Origin: Girardinichthys multiradiatus
Taxonomy: Eukaryota; Chordata; Actinopteri; Cyprinodontiformes; Goodeidae
Assembly: GCF_021462225.1 (NCBI RefSeq)
Contig: NC_061800.1
Location: 14,616,749 to 14,680,748 of the forward strand
Direction: 5' to 3'
DNA length: 64,000 nucleotides
The translations under genes were made by a program, and so were the position numbers. Positions 10,964 to 21,957 of the stretch are shown here, piece by piece. The notes under the pieces were generated by a model. It was not told the DNA's origin. It saw only the letters and a program-made list of their open reading frames with translations, and did not search any database. Within the stretch, counting starts at the first letter, position 1; every line of letters starts with the position of its first letter.

Positions 10964-11819
10964 GTATGTGGTCCTAGAAGGAAGAGCGGAGATGTGTTCA
11001 CCTAATCTTTTTCAAATGCAAACACACGGTGCATAGATTAAAAAGCAGCAGTATAACTCAGCTTCTATTTCATGCTTGTATTAATTCAGTTATCTAAATA
11101 GATCATTACCACACAAGATGAATTGCTGCTCTGTTGTTCCTCCTTTCTCTTTTGCTATACTTTATTGCAGGTTTTAAGCCTTTATAACTGAAAATTAACT
11201 TATTTATTATATATGTGTTCTATTAACTTCAACATACATTAGAACACTTATATTGCTTTACATATACTATAAATGGACAGAGAACAAGTCCAGAAACGTT
11301 TTTTATTTTTATTTTATGTTTATATACATGTGTAATTTGCTGTCAATTTCTCAAAGTTTACTCTTCGTATGGATTTTCTCATCAGTCTAAAGTAAAATGC
11401 TTCTGGACAGCCGGTAACTATGCATTGCTGGTATACAATTAATTGAACTCATGATGAACTCATATGACTTGTGTGGGTGAGTTCTCAGATCAGTCATAGA
11501 AATATCTGCTTGTGTTATTGGGCTCACTGCTCACTGATTATGCCCTGAGGGTCATTCTGAGTTTGGCTTCAGGCTTCAGAGAAACAGATATTAAAAAGAT
11601 GATACTAAACAATTAGCTGTTAGAAAGATGTTGTTAAGGTGGAACGTGCAGATTACAGACTGATACTAAAATAGATATTCTGCATTTTGTCATTTAGAGT
11701 TTAACTTTTCATTTTAAAATCTTGTTTTCCAACTCTTTCAAATTTAGGTGAAGTGGCTTTCAGTTAAACTTTCACTTGAAATAAATGTAAATGTATTTGT
11801 ACTGTTTTTTTGTTAAATG

Positions 11820-12078
11820 GAATGGTAAATGGACTGAACTTATATAGCGCTTTTCCAGTCATACAGACCGCTCAAAGCACTTTACACTAGAGCCACATTC
11901 ACCCAATTGCACTCACTGACGCTCACACATTCATACACCGATATGCAGATCGGTAGGCAACTTGAGGTTAAGTGCCTTGGCCAGGGGCACATCGACCTAT
12001 GGCAGGAGGAAGCTGGAATCAAACCCACAACCTTCTGATTGCAAGACAACTACTCTTCCTACTGAGCCACAGTCGCCT
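11820..12078 (-). mobile_element. tRNA-derived SINE (reverse orientation)
   Basis: Read on the minus strand the head is tRNA-like. The A box TGGCTCAGTAGG is at 12058-12069 and the B box GGTTTGATTCC is at 12015-12025. The rest is a teleost repeat body ('aaagtgctttgagcggtc' on the minus strand), and the 3' end has 'gcgctatataagttcagtcc', which resembles LINE tails. It is not a tRNA gene. Confidence 0.75.
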
Positions 12079-13680
12079 GTTCTGTTTTATTTGTCAGAAC
12101 CTTTCTATTTAAATGAACCATCTGACTTGCTTATGTTGGCTGACCAAAGGCTTTTAGTTGTTCCTTAGACTCAATTAAAACTCAGAGGTGACTTGACCAT
12201 TTTTTGTTGCTGCTCTGAGACTCTGGAATGATTTACTAAAACATATCAGACAGGTTTCGACTCTTAAAATTATACTGTTACTCCCTGGCATTCGACCCAT
12301 ATTGACCTTTGACAGTGGTTTTATTTATTTTATTTCTTGTTCTATCTTGTTGTTTACCTGCTTCTTATTCTTGGTCTGTCTTCCTTAATTTTATATGTTG
12401 TTTTCTTCTGTCCAGCACTGTTCTTGTTTTTAAAGTGTGTTATTAATAAAGTGGTATGCTATGGTGTACTGGGGTATTTTGTTCAGTGTAATGCATTAAT
12501 GAATAAAGTCCTGTCAGGGCAACATAAATAATTTCCCAAAACTGAGTTGTTTGATGATGAAATGCATCCAAATACACACTGCAGAGGTTATGTCTGTCTT
12601 GTTTTTGCCCAACATCTAAAGGGTGGCAGTAAAAGGCTTTTCCTAAGCTATAATACCCATTCTCTGTGCGATGATCGTCACAGCCTCCTGAAACCTCGTC
12701 ATTATTGTTCTGGTTGGTTGCACATGCCGCTGAAAATCATTGTGGTGTTGAGAGTCTGAACTCATTTGCTTTATTGACCCTCAGGGGGTGGCCAGATTCT
12801 GCTGGATGCGCAGCCGGTGTCCATGTACCACAACATCATTTCTGTGCTGTAGGTTCCCTCGGCTCCAGGCCAATTTATGTTGCCCCGCTTGTGTATTTTA
12901 CCGACTCTAACCTGATTATCTGCCTGCTCTGGTCTCCAGAGCTGTTCACATGGATTACATTAGCCAAATACTTCCCCTGGACAATGTTCGGCTTTTACTT
13001 GAGAGTTGGCAAATGGATTAAAATAAAATGTGGGCTTTAAACTTGTTCTTATTTAAGATAGCTCCAGTAAATACCTGTCAATCTATGTATTAGAGCACTG
13101 AGTACAATTGACAAAATTCAAATTAGATTTGTTACTTTGATTTTGTTTTTTTTTATAAACAAACACACGTGCAAGCAAAAATTTAAAGATGTTCTTTGTT
13201 TTATTGATCTTCATCGAGGGATCAGTTGTAGTCCCTTATGTAGCTGTGTAATTCATTATACTCATTATTATGTTAAGCATTTTCCAAATGTCCATTTTCA
13301 TATCTATACAAGGAGATTACATCCCTTAAGTCAAGCGAGCTTTAATAGAACTATATAAAAGAAAACCTCTATACTTCAGAATTATAATAAATAATTTATA
13401 CTTTGAACAGTCCCTAATTACTAAGTATGGTACAAGGTTATATGTTGCTGCATGTTGTCTGTTTTGAGGATTTCCATGACTCAGTGTCATCCTTTAGATG
13501 TAGAAAGTTCAAAGATCTTTAGGAGGGAAGCAGCACCTGCTACATCTCTTCATATCAAAGCAGCAGGAAGAGTTGAATAAGGATGTTAGTTACCATCACC
13601 CCTTGTAAGTTCAGTAGGATTCAGATGTTGCTGTGAAAATGGTCAAAAACAGTAACACAGCAACTCTAATTTCTGGGCTG
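12079..13680 (+). other. sema5b last intron, no exon seen
   Basis: AT-rich intron with chance ORFs (for example 12705-13040) that have no recognisable domain. Confidence 0.55.
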
Positions 13681-13730
13681 TGTGTGTGTGCGTGTGTGCG
13701 CGCGCGTGAGTGCGTGCGTGTGGGTTCGTG

Positions 13731-13776
<46 letters not shown>

Positions 13777-13783
13777 CGTGCTT
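13681..13783 (+). repeat. Complex TG/CG microsatellite
   Basis: Alternating GT with interspersed CG (gtgtgcgcgcgcgtgag), then pure GT from about 13735. Alternating purine-pyrimidine runs of this type can form Z-DNA. It lies about 270 nt upstream of the terminal sema5b exon. Confidence 0.9.
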
Positions 13784-13844
13784 GCAGCTGCAAATAAACT
13801 GTCCTGTTATCCAAGACGTCACCTTTTGCACGACAAAGTTGCAA

Positions 13845-13905
13845 AGCTGTAGTTGTTGATTAGTTGCTGAATAAAGCTGATTCTGGTTCTGATTCTGATA
13901 TTAGA
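13845..13905 (+). mobile_element. LINE 3'-tail remnant
   Basis: A short 'aataaagctgattctggttc' piece followed by GATTCT repeats looks like the 3' terminus of a fish LINE in + orientation. Nothing upstream of it is kept. Confidence 0.45.
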
Positions 13906-14056
13906 CAGTAAAAAAAAAGGTCTTTATTTAAAGTGTATATAAATATCTAGTTTCGGCTTTATTAAAGTAGGGTGGTGCTGTACATCAAAAGCATAGGTGT
14001 ATTATTCTAAAAGAGTGGATGTTAAATTCTTTATTTTCTCTCTTGTTTCATTCCAG

Positions 14057-14233
14057 ACACTGAACAAGAACAACCTGCTGCCAGACGAAAGATCCAACTT
14101 CTACCCAACGCCACTCCAGCAGACCAATGTCTACACAACCACTTACTATCCCACACCGCTTGGCAAATTTGACTACCAACCCAACTCCTCCCCTTCACCA
14201 TGCAGAACCTACAACAACAGTAACAACAGCTGA
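14057..14233 (+). CDS. sema5b: Semaphorin 5B terminal coding exon (cytoplasmic tail)
   Basis: The exon begins after TTCCAG and encodes TLNKNNLLPDERSNFYP, then the LQQTNVYTTTYYP motif and a polar, serine/asparagine-rich end (NNSNNS) before the TGA at 14231-14233. TLNKNN...NFYP...QQTNVYTTTYYP is characteristic of SEMA5B tails. Compared with the mammalian tail I recall, there is a Thr-Pro insertion between NFYP and LQQ and a different last 20 residues. With the four upstream exons it gives 244 complete codons of the gene's 3' part. Confidence 0.95.
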   Translation, partial: TLNKNNLLPDERSNFYPTPLQQTNVYTTTYYPTPLGKFDYQPNSSPSPCRTYNNSNNS

Positions 14234-15660
14234 GACACAGCCCACGCCTGATTCTCCACTCCCCCCTGCCCCAAATGGACACCGGTACCATGGTGACAAA
14301 AGTGAACCAATGTGAACTGAAATGTTTCTCTGCTCACCGTCACCTCTCTGCTCCCGTAGTCTCTTCTGCCAGGTGGGGTTTGTGTTTTCAGGGGTGTTTT
14401 TGGAACTTTCCATCGAGGGGCGTAGATTTGGACAACAAAGCCTGTGTCCTGGTAAAGTCAAGAACTTATGCAACCGGTTTGGGGGTTTGTTTTTGTAAGG
14501 AATCCATCGGGATGTAGCTGTGTCAACCCAGCGCTTTATGTGGGGAACAAGTGAAAAGAAATACAACAAAGTTCTGACTTTGAGATGATTGTTGTGACTA
14601 CTTCAGCACAGGTGCCGGGTCGTGGACCTCCATCTGCAAAGACTGATGAGAATCTGGCATAATGAAATAAACACTTTTAGGGGATACATGTTACCATTTT
14701 ATGCCTCTCCATTACAAGCAACATTCTCGGCCTATAATGAACTTGAGTCCTTCAACAACAAAAGCAGTTTTAGAGAGCAAAGGGCACACATGTTCGCGTT
14801 TTTGCCGCGCAGCACAGAGTGAGGGAACGAAAACAAAAGGGAAAAAGAATGAACAACATCGACAACAAAATAAATTAAACATCAATATCAGCTTGGTTTT
14901 GCGGGAAGGGAAATACACTCCCCTCTTTGTTGGTGTTTAACATGATGGGAAAGATAAGAAGTTTAAAGGTAATTAAGCTTTTTTATGACTGTTTGAGAAA
15001 AGTCACATGAAGCATTGTCACCCTCAGCTGGAGAGAATTATTGTCAAAACCTGCTTTCGATCAAAGTCCTGATCCTGTTTGAAGACGAGGACGTGCTCAT
15101 GAGATCAAATGTCGTGGCGGCGTTCAGAACTGTAAAAGCTTTGGGAATGCCGTGGGTGCCTGTACACAACTGATGAAGGGGGTGAAATTTGTTCCCAATT
15201 CTGTTTCTTCGCTTTTTGTTTCATCCGAGATCAGTAAGGACACCTGGAGAAGAGAATTAATTAATTCTCCAATTAATTCTCCACTGAATAAATGCATTTC
15301 TACTGAGTGCTAAATAGCTCAGTGGTCATATCAAATATGACCAGTGTGCTGAAGAACTGGATTGGGGTTTTTCTATGATGGTAGAATAAGCTAGCAGACT
15401 GGCACTTGTTATTTTCTAAATGTTTTGTTTTTAAGATGGTTTTATGTTCACAATGAGCTGTAGCATAGAAGGAAATATTTTGTTAAATAAGAATATTACT
15501 GATTATTAAATCTTGTTTCTCTAATTTCATTTTCATAACAAATGCATCGTCAATACGTGAAATGTTACAAAAATAAAACGATGAATTTTAAAGTCTCTTT
15601 TTTGCTTTCTTTTAAATAATTACTAACATTGCCAACCCCTTTCACCCCCTACTGAGGTTT

Positions 15661-15695
15661 GCGTGTGCATGCTTGTGTGTGCGTGTGTGTGTGTG
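15661..15695 (+). repeat. (GT)n microsatellite in 3' UTR
   Basis: Imperfect TG repeat (gcgtgtgcatgcttgtgtgtgcg) within the inferred 3' UTR. Confidence 0.8.
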
Positions 15696-16040
15696 AAATT
15701 CTGTCACTCGTCAGCTGGTTAGCTTGTTTTTCTCAGTGTGACGTCTGAGCTGTTCATCGTGAGTTCAGCAGTGCGCCTCTGGTTCTCAAGGTGGAATGTA
15801 CATTATTTATAACCACAGCTTGGTTTATAAAGGGGCATTTTCACTGCTATATTTTATTATTATTGCCCGATCGATGAATGGTGACCCTACGAGGCTTTTG
15901 TCAGTTCCGCTAATGTACATGCACGACATGAGAGCTCTATCTGTATATAGGAGCATCAGCCTTCTGGCCAATTATTTTCCCTGAAGAGGAATGTATAAAT
16001 GACTCTGCATACTGTACAGCTTATACTTTGTTTAAAAAAA

Positions 16041-16046
16041 AATAAA
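16041..16046 (+). terminator. Candidate poly(A) signal AATAAA
   Basis: AATAAA after an A-rich run, with a T/G-rich stretch downstream (gttgttaaaaaagtg, gtttgttttggggg). It could give a shorter sema5b transcript. Confidence 0.4.
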
Positions 16047-16483
16047 AGAAGCCTTATAGTTGTTAAAAAAGTGCAGCAGCTGAGTACACAATAAACCATG
16101 AGGTTTGTTTTGGGGGACAGAGCTCCGTGATGTGACTGAACACCCGTAGTTTGCGTGACCTCAACCAGCTGCTCAAACAAGAGAGAGTAATTCACTGCAG
16201 CACTGATGAGAATCAAAAACTATACGAATGATCTAAAATCAGCTAACTGGAAACGAAACTGATCATTTTGATCATGCTAATTTTGGACTGGCCTGGTCTA
16301 AATGCTGCAAACATGTGATTGGTCATTCTGAGCTCTGCCCCCCGTGATGTGAGACTCTGTGCCCTTCTATGCAACTTAGCAGGTGTACTGTTAGACCTGT
16401 CATATAGACTATAATCACTGCCTTTTAGACACTGTGAACTTTTTTGTACCCTATATTTTTGTATATTGTACATGATTAAGGAC

Positions 16484-16489
16484 AATAAA
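16484..16489 (+). terminator. Candidate distal poly(A) signal AATAAA
   Basis: AATAAA followed by a GT-rich downstream element near 16525-16540. It looks like the strongest gene end in this interval. Confidence 0.5.
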
Positions 16490-16626
16490 CCTTGATGCCA
16501 ACACATCAATGTTATGGCCAGCTGGGTGTGTCTCCGTAATAGTTTGGATAGTCCAGCGGATTAGACTTTGATATCATTGAATTAGAAAACAGAGAAGATG
16601 ATGCTACGAGCCTGAATATAAACCAG

Positions 16627-16672
16627 GAAGGAAGGCAGGCAGGCAGACAGACAGACAGACAGACACACAGAC
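16627..16672 (+). repeat. GGCA/GACA microsatellite
   Basis: Runs of aggaaggc, aggcaggc and then agacagacagac form a compound tetranucleotide repeat just past the inferred gene end. Confidence 0.9.
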
Positions 16673-16889
16673 ACTGACTTCCTATTAATAACTTGTCTTT
16701 CTTGTTTTCGTTTATTTAAGGGATCTGAGGGTAAACTGCACATATATGCCTGGCATTACTCATTAATTAATGGATATCAACATAAATGTGTATTCTAATA
16801 CATAAGGGTGCCCACACAAAGACACCCTACCCCTTAATAGTTAGTGTTATCCTCTTAGGCTGAAATAACTTCAATAAAATTATGAATGT

Positions 16890-17450
16890 TTGAAGGGTTT
16901 CTTTACAAATGGTCTTATAGTTTTCCTCAGGCACCCACAACTACATGGCAGAATTCATGAGGGATTCTATGATGGTGTGCTGCCTAGGTCCTGCAGCAGT
17001 AACCATGACATTTGCACCTTTTCCCCAGAATGTTGCATTAAGTTTATACCAAACATATCATCTGTTCTGGAGCTTAGTATCATACTCTTCTCTCCAAAGA
17101 ACATTACTGCTGAAGTCCTTGTCTTTATGTATGTTCTCTCTGACTAACTTCATTCTGGCTGTCCTGTTTTTCTTAGAGATCAAAGGTTTCCTCTTTGCAC
17201 TTCTCCTGTGAAAGTTAAAGCTGTTCAGTTTCTTTCTGGGTTGTACAGATATGCACTTTCATCACAGTAGCAGGAACCTGTTGTAAAATAAACAACACAT
17301 TCAAGTCTGCTTTGACACCAGACCTGAACCCCTTACGAGACTCATAAACTAATACAATCTTCTTTCTGAAGGCCTCCAGCAACTCTTTGGATCTCACTGT
17401 CGTGTTAATTCTCACTTCAACAGTCAGGAGGACACTTACCTAAATGGCTG
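16890..17450 (-). mobile_element. Probable DNA-transposon relic
   Basis: The + strand reads like the antisense of a decayed Tc1-like transposase ('ctccaaagaacattactgct', 'cttcattctggctgtcctgt', 'agacctgaaccccttacgag'). It has no intact ORF and the ends cannot be placed. Confidence 0.4.
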
Positions 17451-17731
17451 ATGTTTACACAGGGCAAACCTCTGTTAAAATATTAAGCAATAATGTTCTC
17501 ATCGTGTGCACCAGATGTAAAATGCCTGTATTACCTTGCAGCTATTTCAAGAGGTAATAAATATGTGGATGTCCTAATTTAGTTCTTTAACAGAAACTGC
17601 ACTTTTTTCAATGATATTTTACATAAGGTTTTTAAAGGGCTTTTCTTCCATTTTAATTGTTTAGTTTTATATTACTTTGAATGTTTTATATTATTAATAA
17701 TGTAGATTTTTCCTTTTTATTATTGATATAC

Positions 17732-17857
17732 TGCAATGGACTGGCGACCTGTCCAGGGTGTACCCCGCCTCCCGCCCATAGACTGCTGGAGATAGGCACC
17801 AGCTTCCCCACGACCCACTATGGAAGAAGCGGTATAGAAAATGACTGACTGACTGAC
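17732..17857 (+). mobile_element. SINE-like repeat, tail-only copy
   Basis: It matches the last about 120 bases of the repeat at 6101-6440 ('gcaatggactggcgacctgt', 'ctgctggagataggcaccag') and ends in (TGAC)n. The tRNA-like head is absent, as expected from 5' truncation. Confidence 0.75.
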
Positions 17858-19985
17858 CTTTTTTTAATTAATATTAAATATCCACATTTTCAAATGTATT
17901 AAAAAAACACACAAGCTGTGCTATGACTGTAGATATGTATTTGATCAGGAACCATGCACGATAAAAACATTTGAAGAATACATGTATAAAATACCAGCTG
18001 ATCACTTTACAAACGTTTTAAGTACAGATAATGATAAAATCTGAACTTTTAAGAAAAACATTACAAACAAATTACAAAACAATCATTTTCATTTGACTTT
18101 CATGTCTCGTAAGAGTACTTCAGTGTAATAAATCAAGAGGGCCTTCCACGCTTGAGACCAGTTTGTAATACAGTACAGATAATGTGAAATTGCATTTAAA
18201 CATGTGCTTGATACATTAGTGGTAAAATCATTTCTTAAAAATATTAAAGATTGAATTTTGACATGGAGATTTTTAAATTTAGAATTGGACCAAGGGAAAG
18301 GACAAGTATCTAGGATTTTTAACTTATACTAATTAAGATATGAGGACTGTCCATAAGTTTGTGTTTCGTTGTAAAATAATGGTTACAGTCTTTTCAGTGT
18401 TTGTTATAAGAAAGGAACTATGTAGCTATTCAGCTACTTCATGGATTTCCTTTGTTAACCTAATGGCAATCTCTGATGCCCTTTTCCAATCCGCATAGAG
18501 CACACTATCATCAATGCATACTATTAGATCAGTGTCTTTCAATGTATGTAGATCCTAGTTCATTGATGTAAATCCTAAATGGCAACAACGCTAAAGTTGA
18601 CCCTTGCATCACTCCCATTCATAAGTTTATTTCTTTACTGACAGAAAGTAACAGTTGAATATATTTCCAGTGTGAAATCTGACGCACATTTGGCCCACCA
18701 GAAAGCTGGTTGTACTGGCAATGTGTTAAGGCCTTTTTGGAAAGTAAGTCACAGTCAGGTGAATTAAGGCAGTGGAAGTAGCAAACTGAGCAGTGACTGC
18801 AAAGTGGGAAATTCATTAGAGAGAATTCTATAATAAAGCTAAATCGCATTAAGTCTGGTATTATCATTTAGTCCACCTAAAGAAGAGACTACTCTGCCCC
18901 TAAATGTGCATGTGCACCCCTACCCAGCAGGTAAGTGGAAACAGTCTGAGCCTGAAACGTGCCACAGAAGGGCATCTTCTCCCTTTCATCCAGAGAACAA
19001 ATGACTGCAGCTCTGAAATCCTTGGCTGTGTGAGAGGGGGGGAGATGGATGAGACAAACGCGCCAAGTAGTCAGGGTGTGTCCAGCAGAGTGCCCGTGGA
19101 TCACTGCTGGTGCCAGTGGCCCAGACACCAGTGCTTTATCATTACACCACAAATGATTCTGCTGCCGCTGCGCAGGAAAATCAAGATGAAAGCCAAAGAA
19201 CAGCCTCTGTCACATGGGACAGGAGGAGACATTAAATAAAGCTGAATATATTCTGTGTGCTCTCAGTCTTTAACCCTCACATAAAAAACTGAGAACACTA
19301 TTTGTATTTCATCGTAATGCAACTTTATCATGATTGTCAGACTGAGCAGCTCAAGCACACAGCTTAAAACACATAAACGCACAAGACCATGCTGTCCTAG
19401 TTCGGTTAGCTCTAAGCTGTACCTCTCAATTAGAGCCACTTCTCCACAGTATTATTAACGATCCCACTGAAAGCATTTATCACTAGGGATTCTGCTTACA
19501 AACAGAAGCAGAGATAGGGGCCCTGGCTGAAGTCCAGGAGGAGGTCACCAGGAGGAGCTTGTGGGCTGGACGAGGCCGCTCAGATAAGATGCTGGAGGAG
19601 GCAGGGAGGAGGGGAAGGTAAAGCAGTGGGAAGTTTGCCAGCCAGGTATAAAATCTATTCTCTTTAAGACAATGAGGAATGAGAAGTAAGTGAAGGAAGT
19701 ACTAGTTTCTGATGATCGCTGATATTAATGAGTTGTGTTAAAAACAAGACAACAGCCATGTGAAAAATGAGTGCATCTTGGACAAAAAGACCACTACACT
19801 AATTTATCACTGACTACCTTGGAAATTATTGCCTACCTTTGGGCCATTGTTTACAAATATGTTAACATTTACATGATGATATACCTCTTTATCAAATGAA
19901 GTGATAGATACCAGGAGATCAAGTCATTTCTATTTTCAGATTAATAGTTTCTTATTTCAATAATGCACAATCATTTTTTGTTTAA
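17858..19985. other. Intergenic, nothing firm
   Basis: AT-rich sequence without recognisable coding. The 111-codon ORF at 18904-19239 has no domain I know. It lies in a less AT-rich block (about 18890-19230, with another at 19490-19630) that could be conserved non-coding DNA, but this cannot be judged from one sequence. Confidence 0.45.
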
Positions 19986-20240
19986 ACTCCAGTGCCTTGC
20001 AAAAGTATTAATAACAAACCTTTCCACATTTTGTCTTGAATTATGTTGGGATTTTACATAATAGACACAAAGTAGCACATAACATTGAAGTGAAATGTGT
20101 TTTTTTTTACAAATAAATTGAGATTTGTCCTGAAATTATATACAAGTGTGCTCTGTTTACTTATTAGACAATTGGTTGCATTGGATTTTATTTACATGTA
20201 TCAGACTACAGAGGGATGAATACATATGTATATTTCCCAA
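19986..20240. mobile_element. Tc1/mariner MITE-like copy
   Basis: The left end reads 'ccagtgccttgcaaaagtat', a well-known fish Tc1 terminal repeat start, followed by its subterminal text (ttttgtc, gggattttacataatagaca). The right end near 20212-20226 has 'agggatgaatacatatgt', the expected opposite terminus in degenerate form. There is no transposase between them. Confidence 0.65.
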
Positions 20241-20317
20241 ATATTTGCCCCATGCAGTTCTGTTCTGTTTTTTGTTTGTTTGTTGTTTTTTTTTTTGTTT
20301 TTTGTTTTTTTTGTCTA

Positions 20318-20600
20318 TCTTAAATGTTTCAGATCATTCAATCGTGATGTCATTTATTAAGGGACAAAACGTTATCAAACCAACCTGCCGTTATGTGAAA
20401 AAGTAATTGCCATTCTTGTTAAATCACCAATTAACTGTGATTTACCACATTTTTTAGTTTAATTTCACAAACCATACTAATTCATTAGCAATGCCAGAAT
20501 GAAGATATAACTTAAATAGAACCAGTCTGACAAAAAAAGTAGGCTAAAAGATTTGTTTAGCCTACACATTGTCCCCAGATTGAAAGAATTAAAACAAAGC
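20318..20600 (+). mobile_element. Fragment of a second Tc1-type element
   Basis: It contains 'tgtttcagatcattcaat', 'gtgaaaaagtaattgcc', 'cttaaatagaaccagtctga' and 'aaaaaaagtaggctaaaag', phrases from the 5' untranslated part of a widespread fish Tc1-like element. The transposase region is not present. Confidence 0.65.
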
Positions 20601-21650
20601 CACATCTATTAATGTTTAAATGATTACAGAGACCTTGTTAAGGCTTTTGGTGTCAAGTGAACCATATCGGCCCTGTTCAGATTTAATCACAACGTGCAAC
20701 CCATTCACAGCTGGCATTTCAATTTGTCATGAGTGTTTCTGTAGCATCACAGATACGTTAAACCAGATGAACTGTGTTACTGCTGCATTAATGTGGCTGA
20801 GATTCATCAGTCACATTCTTGTAGTTATTTCAGCTGCAAACTATGAGCTACTACCCTGAACACAGTTGAAAGGAAAAAGTTGTCAAAAGTATACGTGCTC
20901 TTTAAATATCTGCAGACTTGTGCTTTGCTTTTATTGGCTAATTAAAGATCTGCTAACAATCAGATTTGGTGGATCCTATCTTTAATCCATGAATCTAAAG
21001 CATAACAGTATATCATTTTATGGTAATAACTGATAGAGCCCGAGGTATATGTTTGTGAATGTTTGTCGAGTTGTGCAGCAGCTTATTCAACTTCAACCCA
21101 TTTAAAATACCATAATATATCCTCAGTGCAGCATCATATTAAGACTATCAGATATTCATTCTGTTCTCATGTTTACAGAGTAAATAGCCTCTTGTTTTGA
21201 TTTGTGTTGTGCTCTGTCCCAGCAGGCCGGCAGACAGACAGGCGCGTCCTTGTTCTGGCTCAGCCACACAGGATGGGCAGATCACAAAATGTCTGAAGCT
21301 TAAGCCAAAAACTGCCGGGACGGAGACTTTGTAGCGTCTGTGTCTTTGTCCAACAAGTGATCGCTCAAGAGCTTTATTGGACTGACTTCTTCTGTGTGTA
21401 AGAGTATAATGATGCAAGCAGGAGATATGTTGCCACCAAAAAAGAAAATTTTAAAGAGACAAGCTTTTGACTCTTTTGGGAAAATAATGAATCAGAACTG
21501 GCAGTCCCAATGATTTAACACAATCAGTTCACTTTAGTGAACTGATTGTGCTAAATCAATTATTTTTATTTGATTGTTTTTGGGTAGAGATGATAATATC
21601 AAACGATGAAGCTCTCTGTGGTCCATTTCAACTACTACAATATTCAGTCT
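20601..21650. other. Intergenic, nothing firm
   Basis: AT-rich sequence. The only structure of note is the inverted repeat at 21511-21558. Short ORFs (20620-20859, 21148-21417) have no recognisable content. Confidence 0.5.
21511..21558. repeat. 23-bp inverted repeat with 2-nt loop
   Basis: Arms 21511-21533 and 21536-21558 pair with a single mismatch (A against C) around TT. It is probably a cruciform-prone palindrome or the core of a MITE. Confidence 0.8.
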
Positions 21651-21945
21651 GGCTACTTCAAGAATTATTGGCACTCCTAGTAATGATTTGTCAGAACCTT
21701 TGAAATTAATTGATCTTTTACTGCAATACCATCATTCCACAAATGAACATTTGTTGCAGTTTTATTACACTGAGCTTTGGGGATTTTCTTTACCTAAATT
21801 ACCATCCTTCTGCATGTTTATGGTTTCAGCATAAATTTAGATCCTCATGCAGCTGTTTGTCATAATTTCAGTTATTTTAAAGTATTTCATTATTGCTCTG
21901 GCTGTTGGCCATTTCCTGACTTAAACACACCTATGCCTCACTTAA
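21651..21945 (-). mobile_element. Possible Tc1-type relic
   Basis: 'aagaattattggcactcct' near 21659 resembles the subterminal text of another fish Tc1 family. The rest is AT-rich and degraded. Confidence 0.35.
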
Positions 21946-21957
21946 ATGACATGTTCT

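Larger units (their letters stand above)
14234..16510 (+). other. sema5b 3' UTR (extent inferred)
   Basis: No further coding is seen. Candidate poly(A) signals are AATAAA at 14666, 15572, 16041 and 16484. The last has a preceding TGTATATTGTACAT stretch and a GT-rich stretch (gggtgtgtctcc) about 40 nt downstream, so I place the longest transcript end near 16,510. Short ORFs inside (14275-14940) are taken as noise. Confidence 0.55.

Noticed and set aside
10730..11005. SEMA5A rather than SEMA5B
   Set aside because: The cytoplasmic PKNEKYTPMEFK and TLNKNN...QQTNVYTTTYYP motifs fit SEMA5B. The SEMA5A tail, as I recall it, is different in this part.
12015..12069. tRNA gene on minus strand
   Set aside because: Same reasoning: SINE head with repeat body, without tRNA folding ends.
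13611..13844. Minus-strand ORFs with HTHTHT
   Set aside because: Microsatellite translation.
14195..14569. 124-codon minus-strand ORF
   Set aside because: It is antisense to the sema5b last exon and 3' UTR and has no domain.
18904..19239. 111-codon ORF as a host gene
   Set aside because: No recognisable domain, no convincing splice or poly(A) context. Kept only as part of a possible conserved block.
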